A DNA stretch of 64,000 nt from Lysobacteraceae bacterium (GTDB lineage: Bacteria > Pseudomonadota > Gammaproteobacteria > Xanthomonadales > Rhodanobacteraceae), in NCBI GenBank assembly GCA_004143945.1, contig SEHB01000002.1, forward strand, positions 248,001 through 312,000, in the 5' to 3' direction. The translations under genes and the position numbers were made by a program. The notes beneath the pieces are model-generated. The model was not told the origin of the DNA, searched no databases, and was given only the letters and a program-made list of their open reading frames with translations. This document shows positions 1-10,100 of the stretch, one piece after another (positions within the stretch are counted from its first letter, which is position 1; every line of letters begins with the position of its first letter).

Positions 1-2517
1 CTGTCGACGAACGAACTGCGCAATTCGCTGACCGCGGCCAACGTGAGCTCGCCGCTCGGCTTCCTCAGCGACGGCCGCACCACGCTCGCGGTCAGCGCGA
101 ACGACCAGTTGCGCAATGCGGCCGAGTTCGCCGACGTCGTCGTGGCGGTGCGCAACGGCGTGCCGATCCGGCTGCGCGATGTCGCCGACGTCTACGAAGG
201 CGCGGAGGACAGCTACCAGGCCGCCTGGTTCAACGGCCAGCGCTCGATCGAGATCGCGGTCTACAAGCGCCCCGACTCGAACGTGATCGCGACCGTCGAC
301 GGCGTGCGCGCCGAACTGCCCGCGCTGCAGGCGCTGCTGCCGCCCGGCACGCGGCTGACGCCGTTCTTCGACGGCACCCCGACCGTGCGCGACTCGGTCA
401 ACGAGGTGCAGATCACGCTGCTGATCAGCCTCGCGATGGTGGTGCTGACGATGGCGCTGTTCCTGCGCCGGACCGCGCCGACGCTGATCGCCGCGACCGC
501 GGTGCCGCTGTCGCTCGCCGGCGCGTTCATCGTGATGTACGTGCTCGGCTACACGCTCGACAACCTGTCGCTGCTCGCGCTCGTGATCGCGCTCAGCTTC
601 GTCGTCGACGATGCGATCGTCGTGATCGAGAACATCATCCGCCACGTCGACGCGGGCATGCCGCGGCTCGAGGCGACGCTCGCGGGCGCGCGCGAGATCG
701 GCTTCACGATCGTGTCGATCACGGCTTCGCTGGTTGCGGTGTTCATCCCGCTGCTGTTCGCGCAGGGTCTGATCGGCATGTTCTTCCGCGAGTTCACCGT
801 GACCCTGGTCGCCGCAATCACGGTGTCCGCGGTGGTCTCGCTGACGCTGACGCCGGCGCTGTGCGGACGCTTCCTCAAACCCTTCGCCGAGGCGAAGCCG
901 AGTCGCATCGGCACGCTGCTCGATCGCGCGCATGCGCGCATGCTCGCGCTCTACCGCGGCTCGCTCGACTGGACGCTGCGGCGGCCGTGGCTGCTCGCGC
1001 TGACGCCGCTCGCGCTGATCGTCGCGACCTTCTTCCTGTTCGGCGCGATCAAGGCCGGCTTCTTCCCGCCGCAGGACACCGGACTGATCTGGGCGCGATC
1101 GAGCGCGGGCTCGACGCTCTCGTTCGCCGACATGCAGCAGCGCCAGCAACGCGTGACCGAGCTGCTGCTCGCCGACCCCGCGGTCGAGTTCGTCGGCGCG
1201 CGCCTCGGCAGCGGCCGGCGCGGCACCAGCGGTTCGTTCGCGATCCAGCTGAAGCCGCTCGGACGGGGTCGCGAACAGTCCACCCACGAGGTGCTCGCCC
1301 GGCTTTCGGCGACCGCCGCGCATTTCCCGGACTTCCAGTTGCGCCTGCGCCCGCTGCAGGACCTGCCGAGCGGCGGGGGCGGGGGCAGCCAGGGCGCGCA
1401 GTACCAGGTGTCGCTCAAGGGCGACGATCCCGCGCGCCTGCAGGAGTGGTTGCCGAAGCTCGCGGCCGAACTGCGCCGGAACCCGATGTTCCGCGACGTC
1501 GGCAGCGACGTCGACGAAGCCGGGCTGCGCCAGAACATGGTCATCGACCGCGATGCGGCGAGCCGGCTCGGCGTCAGCGTCGCCGCGGTCGACGACGCGC
1601 TCTACAACGCGTTCGGCCAGCGCCAGATCTCGACGATCCGCTCGGACATCAGCGAGTACCAGGTGGTCGTCAACGCGCTGCCGCAGCAGACCGCGACGCC
1701 GGCGGCGCTCGAGCGCATCCACGTGCGCTCCAGCTCGGGTGCGATGGTGCCGATCACCGCGATCGCGCGCCAGCAATCCGGCCTCGCGCCGACCCAGGTC
1801 CAGCACGAAGACCAGTTCACGGTGATGGACCTCAGTTTCAACCTCGCGCCCGGCGCGAGCATGGGCGAGGCGACCCAGGTGGTCGCACGCACGATCTCGG
1901 ACATGCGCATGCCCGGCGACATCCGGCTCGACTTCGGCGGCGACTTCCGCAGCTTCCAGCAGAGCGGCGCCGCGATGCCATGGCTGCTGCTGGCCGCGGT
2001 GGTCGCGGTCTACATCGTGCTCGGCATCCTCTACGAGAGCCTGATCCATCCGGTCACGATCCTCTCCACGCTGCCGTCCGCGGGCGTCGGCGCGCTGCTC
2101 GCGCTGATCGTGACCGGCAACGAGCTGTCGATCATCGCGATGATGGCGATCGTGCTGCTGATCGGCCTCGTCAAGAAGAACGCGATCATGATGATCGACT
2201 TCGCGCTGGTCGCCGAGCGCGAGGGCAAGTCGCCGCTCGAGGCGATCCGCGAAGCCTGCATCGCGCGCTTCCGGCCGATCATGATGACGACGATGGTCGC
2301 GATCCTCGCCGCGCTGCCGCTCGCGATCGGCGTCGGCACCGGCGCGGAGCTGCGGCGCCCGCTCGGCATCGCGCTGATCGGCGGCCTCGTCGTCTCGCAG
2401 GGACTGACCCTGCTGTCGACCCCGGCGATCTACCTGCTGTTCGCACGCGCGGGCGCACGCCGGCGCGAGCGGCGCGCGCAGCGCCGGCTGCGCCGCCTCG
2501 CCGGCGCGCAGCGCTGA
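1..2517 (+). CDS. RND efflux permease, MdtB/MdtC-like (5' truncated by window)
   Basis: The frame is open from base 1, so the true start lies upstream; the visible 838 codons are roughly the last four fifths of a protein usually near 1030-1040 residues. RND permeases are proton-driven inner-membrane exporters that work with a periplasmic adaptor and an outer-membrane channel. The first membrane block begins near base 410 and carries FVVDDAIVVIEN, with the paired Asp of the proton relay, then GFTIVSITASL and AVFIPLLFAQG. A second porter loop with a Gly-rich run (about base 1372) follows, then a second membrane block with KKNAIMMIDFAL and FRPIMMTTM. The tail is Arg-rich and cytoplasmic. The MdtBC/MuxBC-type wording of TM5-6 suggests that subgroup. 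The adaptor and any partner permease would lie outside the window. Family call is sure; substrate is unknown. Confidence 0.95.
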   Translation: MSTNELRNSLTAANVSSPLGFLSDGRTTLAVSANDQLRNAAEFADVVVAVRNGVPIRLRDVADVYEGAEDSYQAAWFNGQRSIEIAVYKRPDSNVIATVDGVRAELPALQALLPPGTRLTPFFDGTPTVRDSVNEVQITLLISLAMVVLTMALFLRRTAPTLIAATAVPLSLAGAFIVMYVLGYTLDNLSLLALVIALSFVVDDAIVVIENIIRHVDAGMPRLEATLAGAREIGFTIVSITASLVAVFIPLLFAQGLIGMFFREFTVTLVAAITVSAVVSLTLTPALCGRFLKPFAEAKPSRIGTLLDRAHARMLALYRGSLDWTLRRPWLLALTPLALIVATFFLFGAIKAGFFPPQDTGLIWARSSAGSTLSFADMQQRQQRVTELLLADPAVEFVGARLGSGRRGTSGSFAIQLKPLGRGREQSTHEVLARLSATAAHFPDFQLRLRPLQDLPSGGGGGSQGAQYQVSLKGDDPARLQEWLPKLAAELRRNPMFRDVGSDVDEAGLRQNMVIDRDAASRLGVSVAAVDDALYNAFGQRQISTIRSDISEYQVVVNALPQQTATPAALERIHVRSSSGAMVPITAIARQQSGLAPTQVQHEDQFTVMDLSFNLAPGASMGEATQVVARTISDMRMPGDIRLDFGGDFRSFQQSGAAMPWLLLAAVVAVYIVLGILYESLIHPVTILSTLPSAGVGALLALIVTGNELSIIAMMAIVLLIGLVKKNAIMMIDFALVAEREGKSPLEAIREACIARFRPIMMTTMVAILAALPLAIGVGTGAELRRPLGIALIGGLVVSQGLTLLSTPAIYLLFARAGARRRERRAQRRLRRLAGAQR

Positions 2518-2612
2518 GGCGCCGAGCATGCCGCGGTCGAGCAGGCCTGGGCGAGCGCATGGGGCGAGATGGCCGAGGCAATGATCGCAGCGGTGGCCTC
2601 TCCGGCGACGCG

Positions 2613-4282
2613 CTAGCGCGCGAGCCCGAGCATCGCGGACGTGAGCATGCCCACTCCGCGCGGCCGTGTGTCGAAGCGCCGCGACGCAGGCATCGGCGCA
2701 CCGTCGAGGTGCGCCGCGATGTCATCGAGCGCGGCGTATGCGTACGGAAGCAGCGGCACGTGGCGGGCGCCGAGCGCGCCGAACGACAGGAACGCATCGA
2801 AGTGCTGGGCGTGCGGGATGCGCCAGTAGGCGGGCGTGCGGCCCGCCGCCTGCAGCGCTGCGACGTAGGCGCCCGCGCCGAACGCGATCGGCAACAGGCC
2901 GTCGGCTTCGCCGTGCGCGACGAGCACCGGCAGGTCGCGTCGGCGTGTCCGCCCGACCAGGCTTCGCGCAGCGCGATCGCGGTCGCGCCGTCCGCATCGG
3001 CTGTATCGTCGCGGCCGCCGAGCAGCATGACCCCCGCGCCGGGCGGAAGACCGCTTGCGTCGGACCACCACGCGGCGCGCGGCGCGGCGCGCGCGGGAGC
3101 GCCATCGACGGTGCCGTAACGCAGTCCCTGCGGCATCGTGCCCGCACCGCGGCGCAGGTACGCAGACGCGTAGGCGGCCGTCAGCGCGCGCCAGAGATCG
3201 AACGCGGTGCTGCTGGCCGCGCATTCGAGCGCGGGCACCGACCAGCCTGCGGCGTCGAGGCGTGCGAGCGCCTCGGCCGACCACTCGGCAACGTCTGCGC
3301 CCCCGAGCAGGCCCCGGTCGTGCAGGTGCGCGCAGCGCGCGCGCCAGGCCGCAGGTGGCTGGCCCTGGTCGCGTGCGAACGGCACCGCATCGAAACGCGC
3401 ATCGAGCAGCGCGCACGGCAGCAGCATGGCCGCTTCGGTCGCGTAGTCGTACAACGGGCGGCCGTGTCCCTCGACGTGCACGTTCGGCGCGAGCGCGACG
3501 ACCGCGGACAGCAGCCCGGTCGCGTCGAGACCGGCCGCCTGCAGCACGGCGCCGCCGCCATTCGACAGGCCGACCGCGATCACGCGCGTGTCGCCCGCGG
3601 TGAACGGCGCTTCGGATGGAAACGCGCGATCGAGCATCGCGAGTCCGAACCGCACGGCTTGCAGCACGTGGCGACCCCAGTCCGCTTCGGGATGGTCGCC
3701 CGAATGCGCATGCTTGATCGCGATCGCGCCGCCCGCGGCGTCCACGGGTTCGAACTCGAGCATCGCGTCGCCGCGCGCCGCGCGCGTGCCGTCGAGGGCG
3801 ACGCCGGTCGCGCTCGACCCATCGAAATAGCCGGTGCCGGTTCCCTTGTCGGTATGGACCACTGCGCAGCCGCGCGGCAGTCCCCAGGCACCCGCGAGCG
3901 CGAGCGCGCCGTACACGCCGCGCGAACCCGAAGAGGGCGCGACGAGCAGGCAACGCGCCTTCGTGTCGAACGCATCGGGTACCTGCAGCAACACGCGATG
4001 CGGCGAGCGCGCGCCGAGGACGCGCGCGAACGCCGAGAACTCGCGGCCGGGCACCGCGGGGACGCCGCCGTAGACGCGCCCGTAGCCGCCGGGCGGCCCG
4101 AGGTCGGCGATGCCGTTCCAGTTCACATGGATCGCGCGACGGCGCAATTCCGCGGGCGACGGTGCGGCCGGATCGGCGAATGCGGGTGGCGCAGCGCGCA
4201 GGCCGTCGAGACCGAGTCCCGCGCTCAGCAGGTCATCGCTGCCCTGGTGGAGCGTGACGCGCACGGGTTCGATCCAGCCCAC
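2613..4282 (-). pseudogene. 3-hydroxybutyrate oligomer hydrolase, frameshifted
   Basis: This matches the D-(-)-3-hydroxybutyrate oligomer hydrolase family, which cleaves oligomers released from polyhydroxybutyrate. Seen in order: QGSDDLLSAGLGLDGL, SSGSRGVYGALALAGAWGLP, CAVVHTDKGTGTGYFDG, KHAHSGDHPEADWG and the nucleophile-elbow region VIAVGLSNGGGAVLQAAG. Near base 2935 the matching frame changes: upstream homology ends at LREAWSGGHADA, and the expected LPVLVAHGEADGLLPIAFG, IPHAQHFDAFLSFG and LLPYAYAALDDIAAHL continue in another frame to the stop at 2613. Restoring one base there would rejoin them. The 5' end is also odd: the family normally has a signal peptide, but the only nearby in-frame start I see is GTG at 4282, just before the conserved region, and no clear leader precedes it. 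Either a decaying gene or a sequencing error; the family assignment itself is firm. Confidence 0.82.
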
Positions 4283-4472
4283 GGTCGGGTCCCTCGTCGG
4301 GCGCGGCGGCGCGCAGGTCCGGCAGGCTAGCAGGAACGCGCGCGACGAAGGCGTGTCGCGGCGCCCGCGTCTTCGCGCGATCCATGCGCCACGCCAGGCG
4401 AAGCGCGCCCAGCGGGAGGACGGTTGTCGGCGATTCGACCACACGCACCGGCCGCGGCGCGCTGCTACGGGC

Positions 4473-4667
4473 AATCCACGCCTGCGGCCCGATTCGCCGC
4501 TCGTCGACATCGGCATCGATGCGCCCGACGGCGGCATGGGCACGTTCGATGCCGACGGCCTCGCGCGCGTGCGCGGCGTCGCGGTCGAAGTTGGCGCGTT
4601 CGAGCGCGAACCCGATGCGTCCGAATACGACCTGCTCTTCGCCGACGGGTTCGAATCGACTGGTTGA
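4473..4667 (+). pseudogene. Orphan C-terminus of a secreted beta-helix-type protein
   Basis: About 64 codons read like the end of a right-handed beta-helix/CSLREA-type secreted protein: LRPDSPLVDIGIDAPDGG, then DADGLARVRGVAVEVGAFE, then the terminal YDLLFADGFESTG and a stop. This is the usual closing pattern (real position of a final site, 'DxDGxxRxxGxxVDxGAFE', then the GFE tail). Nothing upstream in this frame looks like the expected beta-helix body, and the region instead abuts the damaged 5' end of the hydrolase gene on the other strand. I infer a deletion or rearrangement that left only the tail. Its terminal LLFADGFE belongs with the C-terminal motif found on the other secreted proteins in this window. 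Not expected to be expressed. Confidence 0.6.
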
Positions 4668-4752
4668 TCGACGCGGCACGCGCGCGTCGGCGCAGGTTCA
4701 TGCCGCGCGGTCCAGGCTGTGCGCGCCGCGACGCACCGCCACCGGAGGACAC

Positions 4753-4935
4753 ATGCAGGATCGACGAAGCAAGTGCGCACATCGGGCCTGCCTGTGCCTG
4801 GTCGCGGAAGGGCAGGACTGGTGCTCGGGCGAATGCGAGGAAGCACAGGGGCAGGACGGCGATGCGGCGGTCTGCGAATGCGGACACGCCGATTGCGACC
4901 GCTCGATCGGGCTCGACGCGTTCGCGCCGGCCTGA
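4753..4935 (+). CDS. Small cysteine-rich metallothionein-like protein
   Basis: A 60-residue protein with nine cysteines spaced as in small bacterial metallothioneins: CAHRACLC near the start, then DWCSGEC, then CECGHADC. The Cys/His clusters suggest it sequesters zinc or a similar soft metal in the cytoplasm; there is no signal peptide. The start is well supported by GGAGGA at 4744-4749, just upstream of ATG. It stands alone between the beta-helix remnant and the TPR gene, with no visible metal-responsive regulator. The middle is acidic and Gln/Asp-rich. Family identity is by motif only; a zinc-ribbon protein of another kind is possible. Confidence 0.72.
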   Translation: MQDRRSKCAHRACLCLVAEGQDWCSGECEEAQGQDGDAAVCECGHADCDRSIGLDAFAPA

Positions 4936-5057
4936 TCCACGTCGGCGTGAGGCGGCAGCGATCGTCCGCGTGCATGCCGAGCGCGCGTGGCACGCCGGCG
5001 GACGAAACGGCGTTCCCCGAGGAGCATCGCACGCGATCGTGCAGTCCCGGAAACGTC

Positions 5058-6668
5058 ATGCGTCCACGCCTGATCCTGCTCGCGCTGCTCGCCCTGCCTG
5101 CCGCGCGATCCGGCGTCCCGCACGCTGCCCACTCGGGCGGCCAGGTGCGCCTGCCCGTCAGCTGCAACGCGGCTTCGCAGGCGGGGTTCGACCGCGCGCT
5201 CACGCTGCTGCACCACATGACCTATCCGCAGGCACGCGAGGCGTTCGCCGAGGTGGTTGCAGCCGAGCCGGACTGCGCGATGGCGCACTGGGGCATCGCG
5301 ATGACGCTGTTCCAGCCGTTGTGGCCGACGCGCCCGGGTCCCGAAGCGCGAGCGCGCGGCTGGGAGGAACTGTCCAGGGCACGGGCGCTCGCGCCGCCGA
5401 CGCCACGTGAACGCGCCTTCATCGCGACGGCCGAAGCGTTCTTCCGGGATCCCGCAGCGGAAGACTACTGGGCGCGCATCCGGCGTTGGTCCGATGCGGC
5501 GCAGGCAATGCACGCGCACGACCCGGACGACGAAGAGGCCGCGGTGTTCGCCGCGCTCGGCCTGCTCGCGACGACGCCGGCCGACCGCAGCTCGCGCGCG
5601 AACGCGGACCGCGCCGCGGCGATCCTCGCGCGCATGCTTGCGCACGACCCCGAACATCCCGGCGCGATGCACTATCTGGTGCATGCGAACGACGTGCCCG
5701 GGCGCGAGCGCGAATCGCTCGCGGTCACGCGCCACTACGAATCGATCGCGCCCGACAATCCGCATGCACTGCACATGCCGACGCACATCTACACGCGGCT
5801 CGGCGACTGGGACGGCGTCGTGCGCGGCAACCTGCGCGCGGCCGACGCGGCGCTGAAGCACCCCGCCGGCGAACAGGGCGAGTACGTCTGGGACGAGTTC
5901 CCGCATGCGATCGAATACCTCGTCTACGCACTGCTGCAGCAAGGCAGGGACGACGAAGCGGCGGCGCAGGTGCGACGACTCCAGGCCACTGCGCGACTGG
6001 AGCCGAGCTTCAAGACCGCGTTCCACCTCGCCTCGACGCAGGCGCGCCTCGCGCTCGAACGCCGCGACTGGGATGCGGCCGCGGCGATCACGCCGCGCGA
6101 ACCGACGCGAATCGACTGGAAGCGCTTCCCCTGGCCCGAGTCGGTCGCGTGGTTCGCGCGCGGCCTCGGCGCAGTCCACACCGGCGACATCGACGCTGCA
6201 CATGCGGCGGTCACGCGCCTGGCCGTGCTCGAAGAAGCGGGCACCGCGGCGGGCGAGACGCTGTTCGCGCGCAGCATCCGCGTCTCGCGGCTCGAACTCG
6301 AGGCGTGGCTCGCGCAGGCGCGAGGCGAGCACACGTACGCGCTCGCGCGCATGCGCGAAGCGGCCGAACTCGAAGCCGCGACACCCAAGCACGCGGTGAC
6401 GCCCGGGCCGACGCTGCCCGCAGGCGAGCAGCTCGGCGACCTGCTGATCGCGCAGCGCCAGCCCGCCGCCGCACTCGAGGCCTACCGCGCGACGCTCGCG
6501 CGCCAGCCGCGACGCTTCAACGCGCTGCTCGGCATGGCGCGCGCTGCGGCAGCGGCCGGCGATCGCGAAGCCGCGCGCGCGGGTTACCGCAGCCTGCTCG
6601 AGGTCGCGGGGAATGGCAGGCGCGGTCCTGCGCTCGAAGAGGCTCGCCGCGCACTTGAGGAACGCTGA
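5058..6668 (+). CDS. Exported tetratricopeptide repeat protein
   Basis: The 536-residue product begins MRPRLILLALLALPAARSG, a short basic n-region plus hydrophobic core typical of a signal peptide, so it is likely periplasmic. The rest is helical, with TPR-like units: an N-terminal pair around AREAFAEVVAAEPDCAMAHW, a middle region with PEHPGAMHYLVHANDVPGR and NPHALHMPTHIYTRLGDW, and C-terminal units such as AALEAYRATLARQPRRFNAL. The conserved MHYLVHA and HMPTHIY segments are typical of a widespread but uncharacterised bacterial TPR family. TPR scaffolds bind proteins or peptides; no catalytic domain is visible. The ATG at 5058 is chosen because the signal peptide starts there. The function is unknown. 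Confidence 0.85.
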   Translation: MRPRLILLALLALPAARSGVPHAAHSGGQVRLPVSCNAASQAGFDRALTLLHHMTYPQAREAFAEVVAAEPDCAMAHWGIAMTLFQPLWPTRPGPEARARGWEELSRARALAPPTPRERAFIATAEAFFRDPAAEDYWARIRRWSDAAQAMHAHDPDDEEAAVFAALGLLATTPADRSSRANADRAAAILARMLAHDPEHPGAMHYLVHANDVPGRERESLAVTRHYESIAPDNPHALHMPTHIYTRLGDWDGVVRGNLRAADAALKHPAGEQGEYVWDEFPHAIEYLVYALLQQGRDDEAAAQVRRLQATARLEPSFKTAFHLASTQARLALERRDWDAAAAITPREPTRIDWKRFPWPESVAWFARGLGAVHTGDIDAAHAAVTRLAVLEEAGTAAGETLFARSIRVSRLELEAWLAQARGEHTYALARMREAAELEAATPKHAVTPGPTLPAGEQLGDLLIAQRQPAAALEAYRATLARQPRRFNALLGMARAAAAAGDREAARAGYRSLLEVAGNGRRGPALEEARRALEER

Positions 6669-6709
6669 TCCGGCCCGACCTTGTGCGCACGGCCTTCGTG
6701 ACGGCCGGT

Positions 6710-6754
6710 CGCGGGGACGACCTCGCGCAGCCTGGTCCAACGGGGACGACCCCG
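6710..6754 (+). promoter_or_regulatory. Guanidine-II (mini-ykkC) riboswitch
   Basis: Two GC-rich hairpins, each capped by the tetraloop ACGA, lie just before the SugE/Gdx gene. Hairpin 1 (6710-6727) has a 7-bp stem with one G-U pair; hairpin 2 (6741-6754) has a 5-bp stem, CGGGG with CCCCG. The linker is 13 nt. This pair of ACGR-looped stems is the defining architecture of guanidine-II, in which guanidinium bound by the two loops frees the ribosome binding site. Here a GGAG at 6761-6764 follows hairpin 2 by 6 nt and precedes the ATG at 6771 by 6 nt, which fits translational control. The gene downstream is the family usually controlled by this RNA. Confidence 0.88.
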
Positions 6755-6770
6755 CGCTCCGGAGCCGCTC

Positions 6771-7091
6771 ATGAACTGGATCCTCCTCGTCGCCGCCGGC
6801 CTGTTCGAAATCGGCTGGGCGATCGGCCTCAAGTACACCGAAGGTTTCACGCGCCCGTGGCCGAGCCTCTTGACCGTGCTCGCGATGATCGTGAGCCTCG
6901 GCCTGCTCGGCGCCGCGATGAAGTCGCTGCCGGTCGGCACGGCGTACGCGGTCTGGGTCGGCGTCGGCGCGGTCGGCACCGCGATCCTGGGCATCGTGCT
7001 GTTCGGCGAGCCGGCGAATGGCGCACGGCTGCTGAGCCTCGCGCTGATCCTGGCCGGCATCATCGGACTGAAGCTCGCCACTCCCGCGTGA
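6771..7091 (+). CDS. sugE: SMR-family guanidinium exporter SugE/Gdx
   Basis: A 106-residue small multidrug resistance protein with four transmembrane helices, the usual length. The first helix has [16 protein letters not shown], containing the membrane-embedded Glu that couples substrate and protons, and [10 protein letters not shown] is diagnostic of the SugE/Gdx branch rather than EmrE. Helix 3 has [15 protein letters not shown], and helix 4 ends the chain. Gdx proteins export guanidinium in exchange for protons, as antiparallel dimers in the inner membrane. The guanidine-II riboswitch directly upstream agrees with that substrate. The gene stands alone and converges on the c-di-GMP operon. 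Confidence 0.96.
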   Translation: MNWILLVAAGLFEIGWAIGLKYTEGFTRPWPSLLTVLAMIVSLGLLGAAMKSLPVGTAYAVWVGVGAVGTAILGIVLFGEPANGARLLSLALILAGIIGLKLATPA

Positions 7092-7141
7092 GCGGCCGAC
7101 GCCCTCCGAACCGGTGCGCGCGGAAGGGAACCCGAGCCATC

Positions 7142-7167
7142 CTCGCCCGCCGATCGGGCGGCGCGAG
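7142..7167. terminator. Hairpin between convergent genes
   Basis: CTCGC and CCGCC pair with GGCGG and GCGAG around a 5-nt loop, giving a 10-bp stem with one bulged C. It sits between the stop of sugE and the stop of the oppositely oriented EAL-domain gene. There is no T-run, so it may end or protect transcripts rather than act as a classical intrinsic terminator. Confidence 0.4.
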
Positions 7168-7184
7168 CCCGTCGCGGCAGCGGC

Positions 7185-10100
7185 TCAACAATGGGCCTGG
7201 CGAGCGCGGATGTACTCGGTGGCTTCGTCGAACGGCATCGGTCGGCCGATGAAGAAGCCCTGCATCTGGTCACAGCGCAGCAGGCGCAACATGTTCGCCT
7301 GCTCGCGCGTTTCCACACCCTCCGCCACCACCTTGAGACGTAGCGAGTGTGCGAGCGCGATGATCGTCGAGACGAGCGAAGTCTGGTCCGGATCGTCGAG
7401 CATCGTGTTGATGAATGATTGATCGATCTTCAGGACGTGCGCCGGCAGCTTGGACAGATACGTCAGCGACGAATGCCCGGTGCCGAAGTCGTCGATCGCG
7501 ATGTTGACGCCCAAGGCGTACAGCGCGTGCAGCTTGTCGATGGTGCCCGCGATGTCCTCCATCGCGGTCGTCTCGGTGACTTCGATGTCGATCTCGGGCG
7601 TTTCCTCCGCGGCATCCAGGATGTCCCGAAGGGTGGCGACGAAGTCCCGGCGGCGCAGCTGCACCGCCGAGACATTGACCGCGATGCGCGGCGGAAACAG
7701 GCCCTGCGCGAGCCACGCGAGGTAATCGCGCACCGCGCGGCTGCAGACCCAGGCGCCGACTTCGACGATCAGCCCGGTCTTTTCGAGCAAGGGAATGAAT
7801 TCCAGCGGCGGCACCAGGCCGCTTTCGGGGCTGTTCCAGCGGATCAGCGCTTCGAAGCCTTCCAACTGGCGATTGTCGATGTCGACTTTGGGCTGGTAGT
7901 GCAGCACGAACTCCTCGCGTTCCAGCGCCCGCCGCAGTCGGCTCTCGAGTTCGAGCGCCACCCCGACCCGATCGCTCAATTCACGCGAGTAGAACACGTA
8001 GGGATCGCTGCCGGCCTTCGCTTCGCCGAGCGCCGTTTCGGCATTGCCCGCGAGGGATTTCGCATCGACGCCGTCGCGCGGGAAGAGCGCGATTCCCGCG
8101 CGCCCCGAGCAGTGCAGCTCGGTGCCGTCGACGCTGAGCGGACCGCGCAAGGTGCCCAGCAACTGCTCCTCGACCTGCCTGGACAATGCCTCCGGCTCCG
8201 GGGCGTCCTCGATCATCAGCGCGAAGTTGTCACCGCCGAGCCGCGCCACGACGGTCGCGTCGCCCGCGCATCCGACAATGCGTTCGGCCACCTGCTTCAG
8301 CACGCCGTCGCCGATCTTGCGCCCGAACGCCTTGTTGATGATGTCCAGACGCGAGATGTCCACGATCGCGAGCGCCAGCCTGCGCTGCTCGCGCGCGGCG
8401 ATCGCGAGCCGCTCGTCGAGGCGGTCGAGGAACAGGTTTGCATTCGCCAATCCGGTCAAGGCGTCGAAGTGCGCGAGGTAATCGAGACGATCGGCCTTTT
8501 CGATGTGTTCCAGCGCGAACGCGAGATCCCCCGCCAGCTCGAGCAACAGGCGCATTTCGTCCGCATTGAAGAAGTCCCGCTCGCGCGCATGGAGGACCAG
8601 CACGCCGGTCGTGCGACCCGTGACGACCAGCGGAAGCCACACGAGTGCGCGCGAACCGGAAGCGAGCGCGTGTTCGCGAAGCAGCACGCCCGGGTCGTGC
8701 TCGAGATCGTTGAACACCAGCGGCGCGCCGGAACGCAGCCGCATGGCGGGCTCGCCGTATTCGGCCTCCGACCGGGTCGCGAGGATCACGCCCAGCTTCT
8801 CGAAGTAGTCCGGATCGTCTCCGCGGAACTCGCGCATGAGCAGGCGATCGGTGTCGGGGTCGAGGGCGCCGATCCACGCCTTGCAGAACTTGCCTTCGTC
8901 GACCGCGATCTGGCACGCACCGTGGAACAGTTCCTTTTCGCTGCGGACGCGGACGATCAGCGCGTTGACCCCGCTCAGGACGGCATAGACCCGATTGAGT
9001 CGCTCGATGTTGGACTGCTGGTGCCGCCGCTCCATGAACTGCCCGATCTGCCCGGCCAATGCGTCGAGGGTCTGCATGAGCTGCGGGCTGAATTCGCGCC
9101 GCTTCGTGTCGAACAATTCGAGTACGCCGACGATGTTCCCATGGCTGACCACGGGCACGAACACCGCGGAGCGCAAGCCTGCATCCGCTGCAGCGGCGGC
9201 CCGCACGAACCGCTGCTCGCTGCAGAGTTCGGCTGTCGCGAATGGCCTCGCACTGGTCCAGACCTGGCCGATCATGCCCTCTTCACGGCCGAAACGCGTA
9301 TTGGCCGAGCACGCGGCGAATGCCTCGAGCGCGGGCGAGCCCTCGGACCAGGTCGCGATGCAGGCGGCCACGCCGGACGGCGGCTCGACGCGGAAGATCG
9401 ATCCGACCGGAAACGAGAGATGGTCGTGCAGGATGCGGAAGAACTCGAAGGACGCGCGCTCCCAGTTGCGCGCATCAGCCAGCGCGAGCGCCACCGCGTG
9501 CTGCACGGCAAGCTGCTTCTGCGCAGCCTCGCGAATCGCGACTTCCAGCTCCAGGTGCGCGGCATGCCGCTGCACCTTGAGATAGAGGCTGCCGTTTTCG
9601 TAGATCCTGCCTGCCTGTGCCGCATGGATCGACAGCAGCCGTTCGTCTTCGTCGCCGAACCCCGACGAGCCGAGCTTGTCGACCAGCAGGATCCATCCGT
9701 GCACACGCTCGAGCGAGGCGATCGGGACCAGCAGCGCGGACTGGACGGGCCCGAAGGCGCATGCAAGCTCCATGGGCGGAACCGGCGAGGTTTCCGCTGC
9801 AGGCAGCCGCCTGCACTTGCCGTCGCGCAGCAACTCGCCGAACACGCCCGCGTCGATGCGCGTTTCGCCGACGCGCGCAGCCTCCGCGGCCGCCATGCCC
9901 GCGGTCGCGAAGTGAGTGGTGTCCCCGTCCATCTTGTCGCGCGCCGCGAGGATGGCGCAACGCGCGCCGAAAAGGGCACGGGCGCCCTGGCAGAACTTGT
10001 CCAGCAGCCCGATCGGATCGCGTTCCGAAGCGAGCTGGAGATTGAGCGCCGTCAAGGCGGACAGGCGCTGGTTCGCGGCCTCGAGTTCCTCGGCCTTCTG

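Noticed and set aside
2518..2612. In-frame tail after the RND stop reading AEHAAVEQAWASAWGEMAEA and onwards, which looks helical
   Set aside because: Only about 31 codons with no start or family match I can defend; it might be a remnant of an ABC auxiliary lipoprotein but that is a guess.
2279..5218. A long minus-strand frame covering the hydrolase and the beta-helix remnant
   Set aside because: Only the part from about 2935 to 4282 matches a protein family; both ends are low-complexity Arg/Ser/Pro sequence antisense to or outside real genes.
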